From contig WQZX01000028.1 in assembly GCA_009780515.1 (NCBI GenBank), forward strand, positions 1-40,470: DNA of 40,470 nt, in the 5' to 3' direction. The position numbers were made by a program, and so were the translations under genes. Shown here in pieces: positions 25,321-33,002 of the stretch. Under the pieces are notes generated by a model. That model was given only the letters and a program-made list of their open reading frames with translations, did not search any database and had not been told where the DNA came from. The first letter of the stretch is position 1, and each line of letters begins with the position of its first letter. The DNA is from Nocardioidaceae bacterium (GTDB taxonomy: Bacteria > Actinomycetota > Actinomycetes > Propionibacteriales > Nocardioidaceae).

Positions 25321-26325
25321 ATGCCGCCACCGGAGGAGCGCCACCGCAGGCTGCTGCTGGCCGTCGACGCACCGTCGCTGCTGCACCGCAACCACCACGC
25401 GCGGGCGCACACCCGGCTGCTCGACCGCGGCGGCCGGCCGGCGTGGGCCCTGCACGGCATGCTGCGCCAGATCATCGAGGCGATCGACGCGTTCGCGCCG
25501 GACGCGGTGATCTTCGGGCTCGACGACCGCGTCGCCTCCCAACGCCGCGACCGCTACCCGGACTACAAGGCGGGGCGGGCGGAGAAGGACGCCGCGCTGG
25601 TCGACCAGCTCGACCGGGCCGGTGCGCTGCTCGACGCGCTCGGGCTGGCGACCCTGACTCCCCCGGGCCTGGAGGCCGACGACGTCAACGCGTCCGCCGC
25701 GACGTGGGCCGGCGAGAAAGGCTGGGACTGCGTCATCATCACCTCCGACCGCGACTCCTTCGCCCACATCAGCGAGCACACGCGGGTGCTGCGGCTGATC
25801 GACGGCGGGATCGGCGGCTCGCCGCTGCTCTCCCCCGCCGCCCTCCTCGCCATGTACGGCGTCCCGGCCCACCACTACCTCGAGTTCGCGGCCATCCGGG
25901 GCGACGCCAGCGACAACCTGCCCGGAATCGCCGGCATCGGCGAGAAGACCGCGGCCGTGCTGCTCACCGAGATCGGCTCGATGTCCGAGATCTGGGCGGA
26001 CATCGAGCACAACGAGGGCCGTGCCCTGCTGGCCGCGCTCGACGCCTGGTCCGACGAGCACGGCACCCGGCGCAGCAGCAGCACCGTGCTCCGCCGGCTG
26101 TCCGCACCCGGCGCGCGAGCGGCGTACGAGTTCAACCTGGAGCTGATGGCGGGGCGCACCGACCTCGACCTCGGGCTCACCCCCGACGTGCCGGGCACGC
26201 CGGGCCTGCTGCCGCTCGACATCGCGCGCGTGGAGCGGGTGGTCGGTCACCTCAACATGGAGGCGACGACGGCGCTGGCGCTGCGGGTGCTGACCGGTGT
26301 GCCCGTCTCGCAGCGCGAAGCCTGA
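25321..26325 (+). CDS. 5'-3' exonuclease (DNA polymerase I N-domain / FEN-like)
   Basis: This 334-residue stand-alone FEN-type nuclease corresponds to the 5'-nuclease domain of DNA polymerase I, acting on flaps and RNA primers. Seen are LLLAVDAPSLLHRN (metal Asp), IFGLDDRVASQRRDRYPDYKAGR (the arch helix start), LEADDV and TSDRDSFAHI (metal-binding acids), and the helix-hairpin-helix GDASDNLPGIAGIGEKTA that binds duplex DNA. All catalytic acids I know in the family appear present. The start is ATG 25321 after a TAGTGT -10-like box (25305-25310). The last 74 bases overlap the convergent SemiSWEET gene. Confidence 0.92.
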   Translation: MPPPEERHRRLLLAVDAPSLLHRNHHARAHTRLLDRGGRPAWALHGMLRQIIEAIDAFAPDAVIFGLDDRVASQRRDRYPDYKAGRAEKDAALVDQLDRAGALLDALGLATLTPPGLEADDVNASAATWAGEKGWDCVIITSDRDSFAHISEHTRVLRLIDGGIGGSPLLSPAALLAMYGVPAHHYLEFAAIRGDASDNLPGIAGIGEKTAAVLLTEIGSMSEIWADIEHNEGRALLAALDAWSDEHGTRRSSSTVLRRLSAPGARAAYEFNLELMAGRTDLDLGLTPDVPGTPGLLPLDIARVERVVGHLNMEATTALALRVLTGVPVSQREA

Positions 26326-26566
26326 AGGCGAGCAGGGTCGCGCAGACCGGGGTGATGACGACGTTCGGGACCGCGATCGGCAGCAGCCCCTCGGCGAAGC
26401 CGTAGACCACCCAGGCCGCACCCTGGATCGTCGCGATCGTCCAGGTCCACACGCTGAGGTCGCTGACGGCGGCGTGGTCGTGACGGATCCGTACGACGCG
26501 GCCGAGCTGCGGCATGAACTGGACGACGTCGAGCAGGCCGACGACCCAGCCCAGCACCGCGGTCAT
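26252..26566 (-). CDS. SemiSWEET/PQ-loop half-transporter, second of a pair
   Basis: This 104-residue three-helix protein has the PQ motif in the first helix (LLDVVQFMPQLGRVVRIR), then WTWTIATIQGAAWVVYGFAEG and PNVVITPVCATLLAFRLR. Bacterial SemiSWEETs are about 90-105 residues and dimerise to form a sugar channel. The start is ATG 26566, overlapping the stop of the upstream SemiSWEET-like gene by ATGA, so the two are translationally coupled. The C-terminal tail (RRAHRSAPAAPAPSSPPC) is low-complexity and lies antisense to the 3' end of the exonuclease gene. The substrate is unknown. Confidence 0.72.
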   Translation of the reverse strand: MTAVLGWVVGLLDVVQFMPQLGRVVRIRHDHAAVSDLSVWTWTIATIQGAAWVVYGFAEGLLPIAVPNVVITPVCATLLAFRLRAARRAHRSAPAAPAPSSPPC

Positions 26567-26850
26567 GCGGCGGACCGCCGTGGCAGCAGGATCGCCCCGA
26601 TGATCACGGTGGCGCAGACGAGGTTGACCGCTCCGGCCACCTCGACGGGCACGGCGCGCTCCTCGTAGCCGTAGAGCGCCAGCAGCGCGTTGAACACCAT
26701 CGCGACGGCGTACGCCGCCGGGCTGACGCCCTGCAGCACCGCCCCGGATCGGCGCAGCCGGAGCACGCGCACGGCCTGCGGGATCCACATGACGGCGGCA
26801 CCGGCGGAGCCGACGAAGCCGACCGCCTCGATCGCCGCTCCACCTGCCAC
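26563..26850 (-). CDS. SemiSWEET/PQ-loop half-transporter, first of a pair
   Basis: This 95-residue protein has three membrane helices: IEAVGFVGSAGAAVMWIPQAVRV with the PQ motif, VSPAAYAVAMVFNALLALYGYE, and VEVAGAVNLVCATVIIGAILL. It is similar in length and plan to the gene that follows it but clearly diverged in sequence. The start is taken as GTG 26850, 7 bases after TAGCGT (minus strand, 26858-26863), a leaderless arrangement. It is divergent from putA, 87 bases away. Two different half-transporters in one coupled operon could form a heterodimer. Confidence 0.7.
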   Translation of the reverse strand: MAGGAAIEAVGFVGSAGAAVMWIPQAVRVLRLRRSGAVLQGVSPAAYAVAMVFNALLALYGYEERAVPVEVAGAVNLVCATVIIGAILLPRRSAA

Positions 26851-26937
26851 GGCCGAAACGCTACCGTCGGCGGCCAACACGGACCCGAACCGCGCGGGGT
26901 CGTGGACGAAGCATCGGCCGCACGGTATGCAAGAGGG

Positions 26938-29900
26938 GTGGAGACCGAAGGGATCGAGCCCATCGACGACGAGGTGGACGCGCTGGTACGTCGATGGGTC
27001 GACGAGGCCGCCGCGGGTCGTGTCGACCCGGCGGCCCGCAGGCTCGCCGACCTGCTGCGCGACCCGGCCGGACTGGCGTTCACGGTCGGGTTCGTCGACC
27101 GCGTGGTCCGGCCCGAGGACGACCGTGCGTCGGCGCACAGCCTGCGCGAGATCGCCCACGGCGTACCCGCCTTCCTGCCGTGGCACCTGCGGGCGGCGGT
27201 GCGGGCCGGCGGGCTGCTGGCACCGGTGGCGCCGGGCGTCGTCGTACCGATCGCGCGGCGGGCCCTGCGCCGGATGGTGCGCCACCTGGTCATCGACGCG
27301 ACCGAGGACCGCCTCGGGCCGGCCATCGAGCGGCTCCGCAGGCGGGGGGTCGACCTCAACCTGAACCTGCTCGGTGAGGCCGTCCTCGGCGAGGCCGAGG
27401 CGCAGCGCCGGCTCGACGGGCTGGTGCGGCTGCTGCGGCGCGACGACGTCGACTACGTCTCGCTCAAGGTGTCGGCCGCCGCGCCGCCGCACTCGCCGTG
27501 GGCGTTCGCGCAGGCCGTCGACGAGATCGAGCAGGCGCTGCTGCCGGTGTTCGAGCTGGCCGCCGAGCGCGGGAAGTTCGTGAACCTCGACATGGAGGAG
27601 TACCACGACCTCGAGCTGACGCTGGCCGTCTTCATGCGGCTGCTCGACCGCCCCGAGCTGGTCGGCATGGACGCCGGCATCGTCCTGCAGTGCTACCTGC
27701 CCGACACCCTCGGCGCGATGATGCGCCTGCAGGAGTGGGCGGCCGCGCGCCGCGCGCGCGGCGGCTCCTCCATCAAGGTGCGGCTGGTGAAGGGCGCCAA
27801 CCTGCCCATGGAGCTGGTCGACGCCGAGCTGCACGGCTGGCCGGTCGCGACGTACTCCTCCAAGCGCGAGACCGACACCAACTACAAGCGCCTCCTCGAC
27901 TACGCGTTCACGCCCGAGCGCGCGGCGAACGTGCGCATCGGCGTCGCGGGCCACAACCTCTTCGACGTCGCGCACGCCTGGCTGCTGGCGGGCGAGCGCG
28001 GGGTCCGCGACCGGGTCGACTTCGAGATGCTGCTGGGCATGGCCGAGGCCCAGGCCGAGGCCGTACGACGCACCGTCGGCGGGCTGCGGCTGTACGTCCC
28101 GGTCGTCGAGCCGGCCGACTTCGACGCGGCGATCGCCTACCTGGTGCGGCGGCTCGACGAGGGCGCCGGCCGCGACAACTTCATGTCGGCCGTCTTCGAC
28201 CTGCACGACCAGCCGGAGCTCTACGACCGCGAGCGCGGCCGCTTCCACGCCGCGATGGCCGAGCTCGACGACAGCGTGCCGAGGCCGAACCGAACCCAGG
28301 ACCGCGGCTGCGAGGAGGCGGAGGTCGCCCCGGCGGGCACGTTCGCCAACTGCCCCGACACCGACCCCTCGTTGCCGGCCAACCGGGCCTGGGGCGAGCG
28401 CATCACCGAGCGGATCGGCCGCTGGGACGACTCCGCCGACGACAGCAGCGGGATCGAGACCCTCACCACCACCGACGAGCTGGACCGCGTGCTGGCCACG
28501 GCGCAGGAGGCGGCGGCCGAGTGGGGCGGGAGGCCGGGCGCGGAGCGGGCGGTGACGCTGCGCCGGGCAGCGGCCGCGCTGGAGCGGCGGCGCGGGCGAC
28601 TGCTGACGGTGATGGCGACCGAGACCGGCAAGACGCTGGCGCAGGGCGACCCGGAGGTGTCGGAGGCGGTCGACTTCGCGGCCTACTACGCCGAGCTCGC
28701 CGCCGGGCTCGACGACGTCGACGGAGCGGTCGCGCGGCCGGTCCGGCTGACGGTCGTCACACCCCCGTGGAACTTCCCGCTGTCCATCCCGGCCGGCTCG
28801 ACGCTGTCGGCACTCGCCGCGGGCTCGGCCGTGGTCGTGAAGCCGGCGCCGCAGGCCCGGCGTACGGGTGCGGCGATGGTGGCCGCGCTGTGGGAGGCCG
28901 GCGTGCCGCGCGAGGTGCTCCAGCTCGTCGACGTCGACGAGGGCGACCTCGGACGACGCCTGATCTCCGATCCCCGCGTGGACCGGGTCGTGCTGACCGG
29001 CGCGTACGCGACCGCGGAGCTGTTCCGGTCGTTCCGTCCGGACCTGCCGCTGATCGCCGAGACGAGCGGCAAGAACTCCCTCGTCGTCACACCCCACGCG
29101 GACCTCGACCTGGCGGTCAAGGACCTCGTCGACTCGGCCTTCGGGCATGCCGGGCAGAAGTGCTCCGCCGCCTCGCTCGGGATCCTGGTCGGCTCCGTGG
29201 CGACCTCGCGGCGCTTCCTCGACCAGCTCGTCGACGCGGTGACCTCGCTGCGGGTGGGCTACCCGGCCGACCCGTCCGCGCAGGTCGGCCCCGTCGTCGA
29301 GCCCGCGGGCGGCAAGCTGCTCGACGCCCTCACCCGGCTGGGCGAGGGCGAGTCGTGGCTGGTCGAGCCGCGGCGGCTCGACGACACCGGCCGTCTCTGG
29401 TCGCCCGGCGTGAAGACAGGGGTACGCCGAGGCTCGGACTTCCACGTGACCGAGTGCTTCGGTCCCGTGCTCGGCCTGATGGCCGCCCCCGACCTGGACG
29501 AGGCGATCGCGCTCCAGAACGGCACCGACTACGGCCTGACCGCCGGGCTGCACTCGCTCGACCGCGACGAGATCGCCCACTGGCGTGACCGGGTCGAGGC
29601 CGGCAACCTCTACGTCAACCGCGGCATCACCGGGGCGATCGTCCGGCGCCAGCCGTTCGGCGGGTGGAAGCGGTCGACGGTGGGACCGGGCTTCAAGGCC
29701 GGAGGCCCGAACGCCCTCGTCGCACTCACCGACTGGGAGTCGCGGCCGGCCGCCCAGGTCGGGCCGGTCCTGACCGACGAGCGGCGGCTGCTCGACGCCG
29801 TGCGGGCCACCTCGGTGGGCGCGGCCGTCGGCGAGGAGGCCTGGGCCCGGCTCGAGCGGTCGGCCGGATCGGACGCGCGGTTCTGGGCCGACGAGGTCGG

Positions 29901-30360
29901 CCTGGTGCGGGACGAGTCCGGGCTGTCCTGCGAGCGCGACGAGCTGCGGTACCTGCCCGTGCCGGTGACCGTGCGGCTGGCCGGCCACGACGCCGGGCTG
30001 TCGGACCTGGTGGACCTGGTGCGGATCGTCGCGGCCGGCGTGTGCGCGGGTGCGCCCGTCACCGTCTCCGTGGCCCGCGCGCTCGTGGCCGACCTGGCCG
30101 CCGCACTCGAGCGCTCCGGCGTCATCGTCGTCGTGGAGGACCAGGACGCGTGGCGTCGTACCCTCCGCGAGGCGGGCGACCTGCGGGTCCGGCTGCTCGG
30201 CGGCAGCCGCGAGGACTTCGCCGCCGACAGCGACGGACGCGTCGACCACGCGCTCTTCGCCGGCCCGGCGGTCGAGGCGGGGCGGGTCGAGATGCTGACG
30301 TTCGTCCGCGAGCAGGCGATCTCGACCACCGACCACCGCTTCGGGATGCCGCTGCGCTGA
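26938..30360 (+). CDS. putA: Bifunctional proline dehydrogenase / glutamate-semialdehyde dehydrogenase
   Basis: This 1140-residue enzyme oxidises proline to glutamate in two steps. The N-terminal half is the FAD proline dehydrogenase barrel (NLNLLGEAVLGEAEA, YVSLKVSAAAPPH, NLDMEEYHDLELT, VRLVKGANLPMEL, and the Arg-rich RDNFMSAVFDLHDQPELY end). The C-terminal half is an aldehyde dehydrogenase: TPPWNFPLSIPAG, VVKPAP, the general base in AETSGKNS, the catalytic Cys in GHAGQKCSA, and ECFGPVLGLM. There is no N-terminal ribbon-helix-helix, so it is not a DNA-binding PutA. GTG 26938 is chosen because TATGCA lies 6 bases upstream, the local leaderless pattern. GTG 26902 in the same frame would add 12 residues. 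The last 170 residues form an extra C-terminal domain. Confidence 0.93.
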   Translation: METEGIEPIDDEVDALVRRWVDEAAAGRVDPAARRLADLLRDPAGLAFTVGFVDRVVRPEDDRASAHSLREIAHGVPAFLPWHLRAAVRAGGLLAPVAPGVVVPIARRALRRMVRHLVIDATEDRLGPAIERLRRRGVDLNLNLLGEAVLGEAEAQRRLDGLVRLLRRDDVDYVSLKVSAAAPPHSPWAFAQAVDEIEQALLPVFELAAERGKFVNLDMEEYHDLELTLAVFMRLLDRPELVGMDAGIVLQCYLPDTLGAMMRLQEWAAARRARGGSSIKVRLVKGANLPMELVDAELHGWPVATYSSKRETDTNYKRLLDYAFTPERAANVRIGVAGHNLFDVAHAWLLAGERGVRDRVDFEMLLGMAEAQAEAVRRTVGGLRLYVPVVEPADFDAAIAYLVRRLDEGAGRDNFMSAVFDLHDQPELYDRERGRFHAAMAELDDSVPRPNRTQDRGCEEAEVAPAGTFANCPDTDPSLPANRAWGERITERIGRWDDSADDSSGIETLTTTDELDRVLATAQEAAAEWGGRPGAERAVTLRRAAAALERRRGRLLTVMATETGKTLAQGDPEVSEAVDFAAYYAELAAGLDDVDGAVARPVRLTVVTPPWNFPLSIPAGSTLSALAAGSAVVVKPAPQARRTGAAMVAALWEAGVPREVLQLVDVDEGDLGRRLISDPRVDRVVLTGAYATAELFRSFRPDLPLIAETSGKNSLVVTPHADLDLAVKDLVDSAFGHAGQKCSAASLGILVGSVATSRRFLDQLVDAVTSLRVGYPADPSAQVGPVVEPAGGKLLDALTRLGEGESWLVEPRRLDDTGRLWSPGVKTGVRRGSDFHVTECFGPVLGLMAAPDLDEAIALQNGTDYGLTAGLHSLDRDEIAHWRDRVEAGNLYVNRGITGAIVRRQPFGGWKRSTVGPGFKAGGPNALVALTDWESRPAAQVGPVLTDERRLLDAVRATSVGAAVGEEAWARLERSAGSDARFWADEVGLVRDESGLSCERDELRYLPVPVTVRLAGHDAGLSDLVDLVRIVAAGVCAGAPVTVSVARALVADLAAALERSGVIVVVEDQDAWRRTLREAGDLRVRLLGGSREDFAADSDGRVDHALFAGPAVEAGRVEMLTFVREQAISTTDHRFGMPLR

Positions 30361-30418
30361 GCCGGCCGGCTCACGCGGTCGGGCCCTCCGGTTCGGTGCG
30401 CCCGCCTACGCTGGCGGC

Positions 30419-31057
30419 ATGTCGTGGTCGCACACCCTCGCGCTGCTGCTGGAGAGCAGCGGCCGTTGGATGCTGTGGAACACGATCCTCGCGTGGGTCC
30501 CGGTGGGCCTCGCCGTACCCCTGTTCCGGCGCGGGACCGACCGCCGCCGAGGGCCGCTGTGGTGGCTCGGCGTCGTGGTGTTCGGGCTGTTCCTGCCCAA
30601 CGCCCCGTACGTCGTCACCGACCTGATCCACGTCCGCCCGACGATCCGCGCGCTCGGCCCCGGTGCGCCGGTGGCGACGACCGTCGTCCCGCTGTACGCC
30701 GCCCTGGTGATCTCCGGCTTCGTCGCCTACACGCTCGCGCTCGGGATGGCCGGCGGCTACCTGCACCGCCTGGGCCGCGACGCGTGGCGGCTGCCGCTGC
30801 GCATCTCGACGCACGCCCTGGTCGCGATCGGCATCTTCCTCGGCCGGTGGCCGCGGCTGAACAGCTGGCAGCCGTTCACCGACCCCCGCGGAACGCTGCA
30901 CCTCATCTCCGAGTCGCTCGCCTGGAGCCATGCGCCCGTGCTCATCGCCATCTTGTTCGTGGTGACGGCGCTCGGGCACCTGATGACCAGGACCGTGCTC
31001 GGCATCGCGGGCCTCGGCGACCTCTCGACGTCCCCGGTGCGAGGAGCGGCCGGGTGA
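30419..31057 (+). CDS. DUF1361 membrane protein
   Basis: This 212-residue integral membrane protein has about five to six hydrophobic helices. Segments MLWNTILAWVPVGLAVPLF and GLFLPNAPYVVTDLIHVRP are the recognisable DUF1361 blocks. A second conserved-looking stretch is GRWPRLNSWQPFTDP. The function of this family is unknown. The start is ATG 30419, exactly 6 bases after TACGCT (30407-30412), so the mRNA is probably leaderless. It ends 10 bases from the convergent SDR gene, with no hairpin between them. Confidence 0.82.
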   Translation: MSWSHTLALLLESSGRWMLWNTILAWVPVGLAVPLFRRGTDRRRGPLWWLGVVVFGLFLPNAPYVVTDLIHVRPTIRALGPGAPVATTVVPLYAALVISGFVAYTLALGMAGGYLHRLGRDAWRLPLRISTHALVAIGIFLGRWPRLNSWQPFTDPRGTLHLISESLAWSHAPVLIAILFVVTALGHLMTRTVLGIAGLGDLSTSPVRGAAG

Positions 31058-31067
31058 CCGCGCGCGC

Positions 31068-32573
31068 TCACCAGGGCGACGGCTCGTAGTCCTTCACGAA
31101 GCAGCCGTAGAGGTCCTCGCCCGCCTCGCCGCGCACGATCGGGTCGTAGACGCGGGCGGCACCGTCGACCAGGTCGAGCGGGGCGTGCCAGCCCTCGGCG
31201 GCGATGCGGAGCTTCTCGTGGTGCGGCCGCTCGTCGGTGATCCATCCGGTGTCGACCGCGGTCATCAGGATCCTGTCGGACTCGAAGTACTCCCCCGCAC
31301 TGGTGCGGGTCATCATGTTGAGCGCGGCCTTCGCCATGTTGGTGTGCGGGTGACCGGGCCCCTTGTAGCGGCGGGAGAACTGGCCCTCCATGGCGCTGAC
31401 GTTGACGATGTACGCCCGCCGGGCGCCGTTGCGCACGGCGGCGCGCATAGCCGGCCGCAGGCGTGAGTTGATCAGGAACGGCGCGATCGAGTTGCAGAAC
31501 TGCACCTCGAGCAGCTCCAGCGGGTCGACCTCGTCGAGGACCTGGGTCCAGGAGTTGTTGTCCTGGATGTCGGGGATGAGGCCGCCGGCGTCGATCGCGG
31601 TGCCGGCCAGGTGCTGCTCGAGGCTCGCGTTGCCGGCCTTGAGCGCCAGCGCGGTCAGGCTGGCGGCGTTGTGGGCGGCGAGCGCCGACTCGCTCGACTC
31701 GCCGTCGTGGTGCGCGACCGCGTCCACCTTGAGCGCGCCGGCGATCGCGGCCGGGTGCGCCTCGGAGATCCGGTCGAAGGTGACCATCTCGGGCAGCTCG
31801 ATCCCGCTGGGGAGCGGCACCAGCTCACCCTCGGTGAGGTGGGAGTAGGCACCGGGCAGGCGCCGTACGGTCTGGCAGGCGTTGTTGATGATGATGTCGA
31901 GCGGACCGTCGGCGGCCACGTCGTCGGTCAGCGAGGTGACCTGGGTCGGGTCGCGCAGGTCGATGCCGACCACCTTGAGCCGGTGCAGCCAGTCGGCGGA
32001 GTCGTCCATCGCGGCGAAGCGGCGTACGGCGTCCTTCGGGAAGCGGGTCGTGATCGTGGTGTGCGCACCGTCGCGCAGGAGCCGGAGCGCGATGTACATG
32101 CCGATCTTTGCGCGGCCGCCGGTCAGCAGCGCGCGCTTGCCGGTGAGGTCGGTGCGCTGGTCGCGCTTGGCGTGCGACTTCGCCGCGCAGCGCGGGCAGA
32201 GCCAGTGGTAGAACGCGTCGACCAGCGTGAAGTCGTCCTTGCAGATGTAGCACCCGCGCGCTGTGATCAGCTCCCCAGCGAACGCTCCCTGCGCCGTCGA
32301 CACCAGCGGGATCCCGGCGGTCTCGTCGTCGATGCGCATCGCGCTGCCCGTCGCCGTACGCTCGATGATCTCCTGGTCGTGCCGCTGCCGCTCCATCCGG
32401 ATCTCGGCCCGCCGCTGCTTCTTGATCAGCTTGTACATGTACGACGCCGCCCGCTTCATCGCGCGTACGTCGTCGTGCTCCGGGTCGAGCTCGGGGATCT
32501 GCCGCAGCACCTTGATGGCGATCGCCAGCTCGTCGGGGTCGATCCGCTCCAGCGGCGCGTCTGCCTCGTGCAC
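31068..32573 (-). CDS. SDR-fold protein with N-terminal zinc ribbon
   Basis: This 501-residue protein begins with a helical, highly charged segment (KVLRQIPELDPEHDD to IKKQRRAEIRMERQRHDQE). A Cys4 zinc ribbon follows (CYIC at 108-111 and CPRC at 126-129), then a Rossmann fold. The nucleotide motif is TGGRAKIG (151-158), with Lys where classical SDRs have the second Gly. IINNACQTV fits the NNAG motif. The catalytic Ser is about 393 in NVSAMEG. The YxxxK Tyr is replaced by Thr 411 (TNMAKA, Lys 415); Tyr 403 is nearby. So it may be a binding or non-classical enzyme. The start is GTG 32573, 6 bases after TAGAAT (minus strand, 32580-32585), again leaderless. Confidence 0.8.
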   Translation of the reverse strand: MHEADAPLERIDPDELAIAIKVLRQIPELDPEHDDVRAMKRAASYMYKLIKKQRRAEIRMERQRHDQEIIERTATGSAMRIDDETAGIPLVSTAQGAFAGELITARGCYICKDDFTLVDAFYHWLCPRCAAKSHAKRDQRTDLTGKRALLTGGRAKIGMYIALRLLRDGAHTTITTRFPKDAVRRFAAMDDSADWLHRLKVVGIDLRDPTQVTSLTDDVAADGPLDIIINNACQTVRRLPGAYSHLTEGELVPLPSGIELPEMVTFDRISEAHPAAIAGALKVDAVAHHDGESSESALAAHNAASLTALALKAGNASLEQHLAGTAIDAGGLIPDIQDNNSWTQVLDEVDPLELLEVQFCNSIAPFLINSRLRPAMRAAVRNGARRAYIVNVSAMEGQFSRRYKGPGHPHTNMAKAALNMMTRTSAGEYFESDRILMTAVDTGWITDERPHHEKLRIAAEGWHAPLDLVDGAARVYDPIVRGEAGEDLYGCFVKDYEPSPW

Positions 32574-32788
32574 CGGGCGATTCTAGGTGCGAGACCCGCC
32601 CCCACAGCATTCGTTGGTCCCGACACCTCGCGCCGGCTCACCCACACCGCACGCGGCAGCGGTCGCCGAGGCCGAGCGCGCGTGCGGAGGCGACGGAGGG
32701 AGCGAGGAACGAGCGCCGCGAAGCGAGCGCCAACGAGCGGAGCGGCACAGGGGTCGGCGGTCGGCAGCGGGTCGCCGCGGGCGCGGAG

Positions 32789-32863
32789 GTCGGGCTTGGG
32801 ACGGTCGGGAGCGCAGAGAGCGAGGAACGAGCGACCGGAGCGAGCGACCGTCCCAAGCCCGAC
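32789..32863. repeat. 19-bp perfect inverted repeat with 37-base loop
   Basis: GTCGGGCTTGGGACGGTCG (32789-32807) and its exact reverse complement (32845-32863) flank a loop made of CGAGCG-like units, including one copy of the 16-mer repeated 118 bases upstream. This is the shape of a REP-like or miniature mobile element. There is no T-tract, so it is not a classical terminator. Confidence 0.7.
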
Positions 32864-32904
32864 GAAAGCGCCCGAAGCGGCGACACGCTCGACCGCCGAC
32901 ACCC

Positions 32905-32953
32905 AAAAAGGGAGTCGGGCCGCGACCTCTGGGGGGGTCGGTCGCGGCCCGAC
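32905..32953 (-). terminator. Intrinsic terminator of glnA-glnE
   Basis: On the minus strand a perfect 14-bp stem GTCGGGCCGCGACC (arms 32940-32953 and 32914-32927, 12-base loop) is followed by TCCCTTTTT (32905-32913). It begins 49 bases after the glnE stop. It is one of few sites here with a real T-run. Confidence 0.82.
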
Positions 32954-33002
32954 GGCAACCATCATGACATACCGGTCGGCGGGAGCGACATCGGGGACAG
33001 GA

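Larger units (their letters stand above)
32586..33002. other. Non-coding repeat-rich region between SDR gene and glnE
   Basis: No gene is supported, though short frames are open. The 16-mer GAGCGAGGAACGAGCG occurs at 32700-32715 and 32818-32833. A perfect 19-bp inverted repeat brackets the second copy (32789-32807 with 32845-32863). The glnE terminator occupies 32905-32953. The CGAGCG-rich composition resembles dispersed intergenic repeats seen in actinobacteria. Confidence 0.65.

Noticed and set aside
26563..30336. Very long open frame on the minus strand opposite putA.
   Set aside because: It is a high-GC antisense shadow: the plus strand carries complete ProDH and ALDH motifs. Only its last 95 codons, from GTG 26850, form a real gene.
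32586..33002. Small coding genes in the repeat-rich gap.
   Set aside because: The open frames translate into Arg/Ser/Glu repeats from CGAGCG units, with no start signal or family resemblance.
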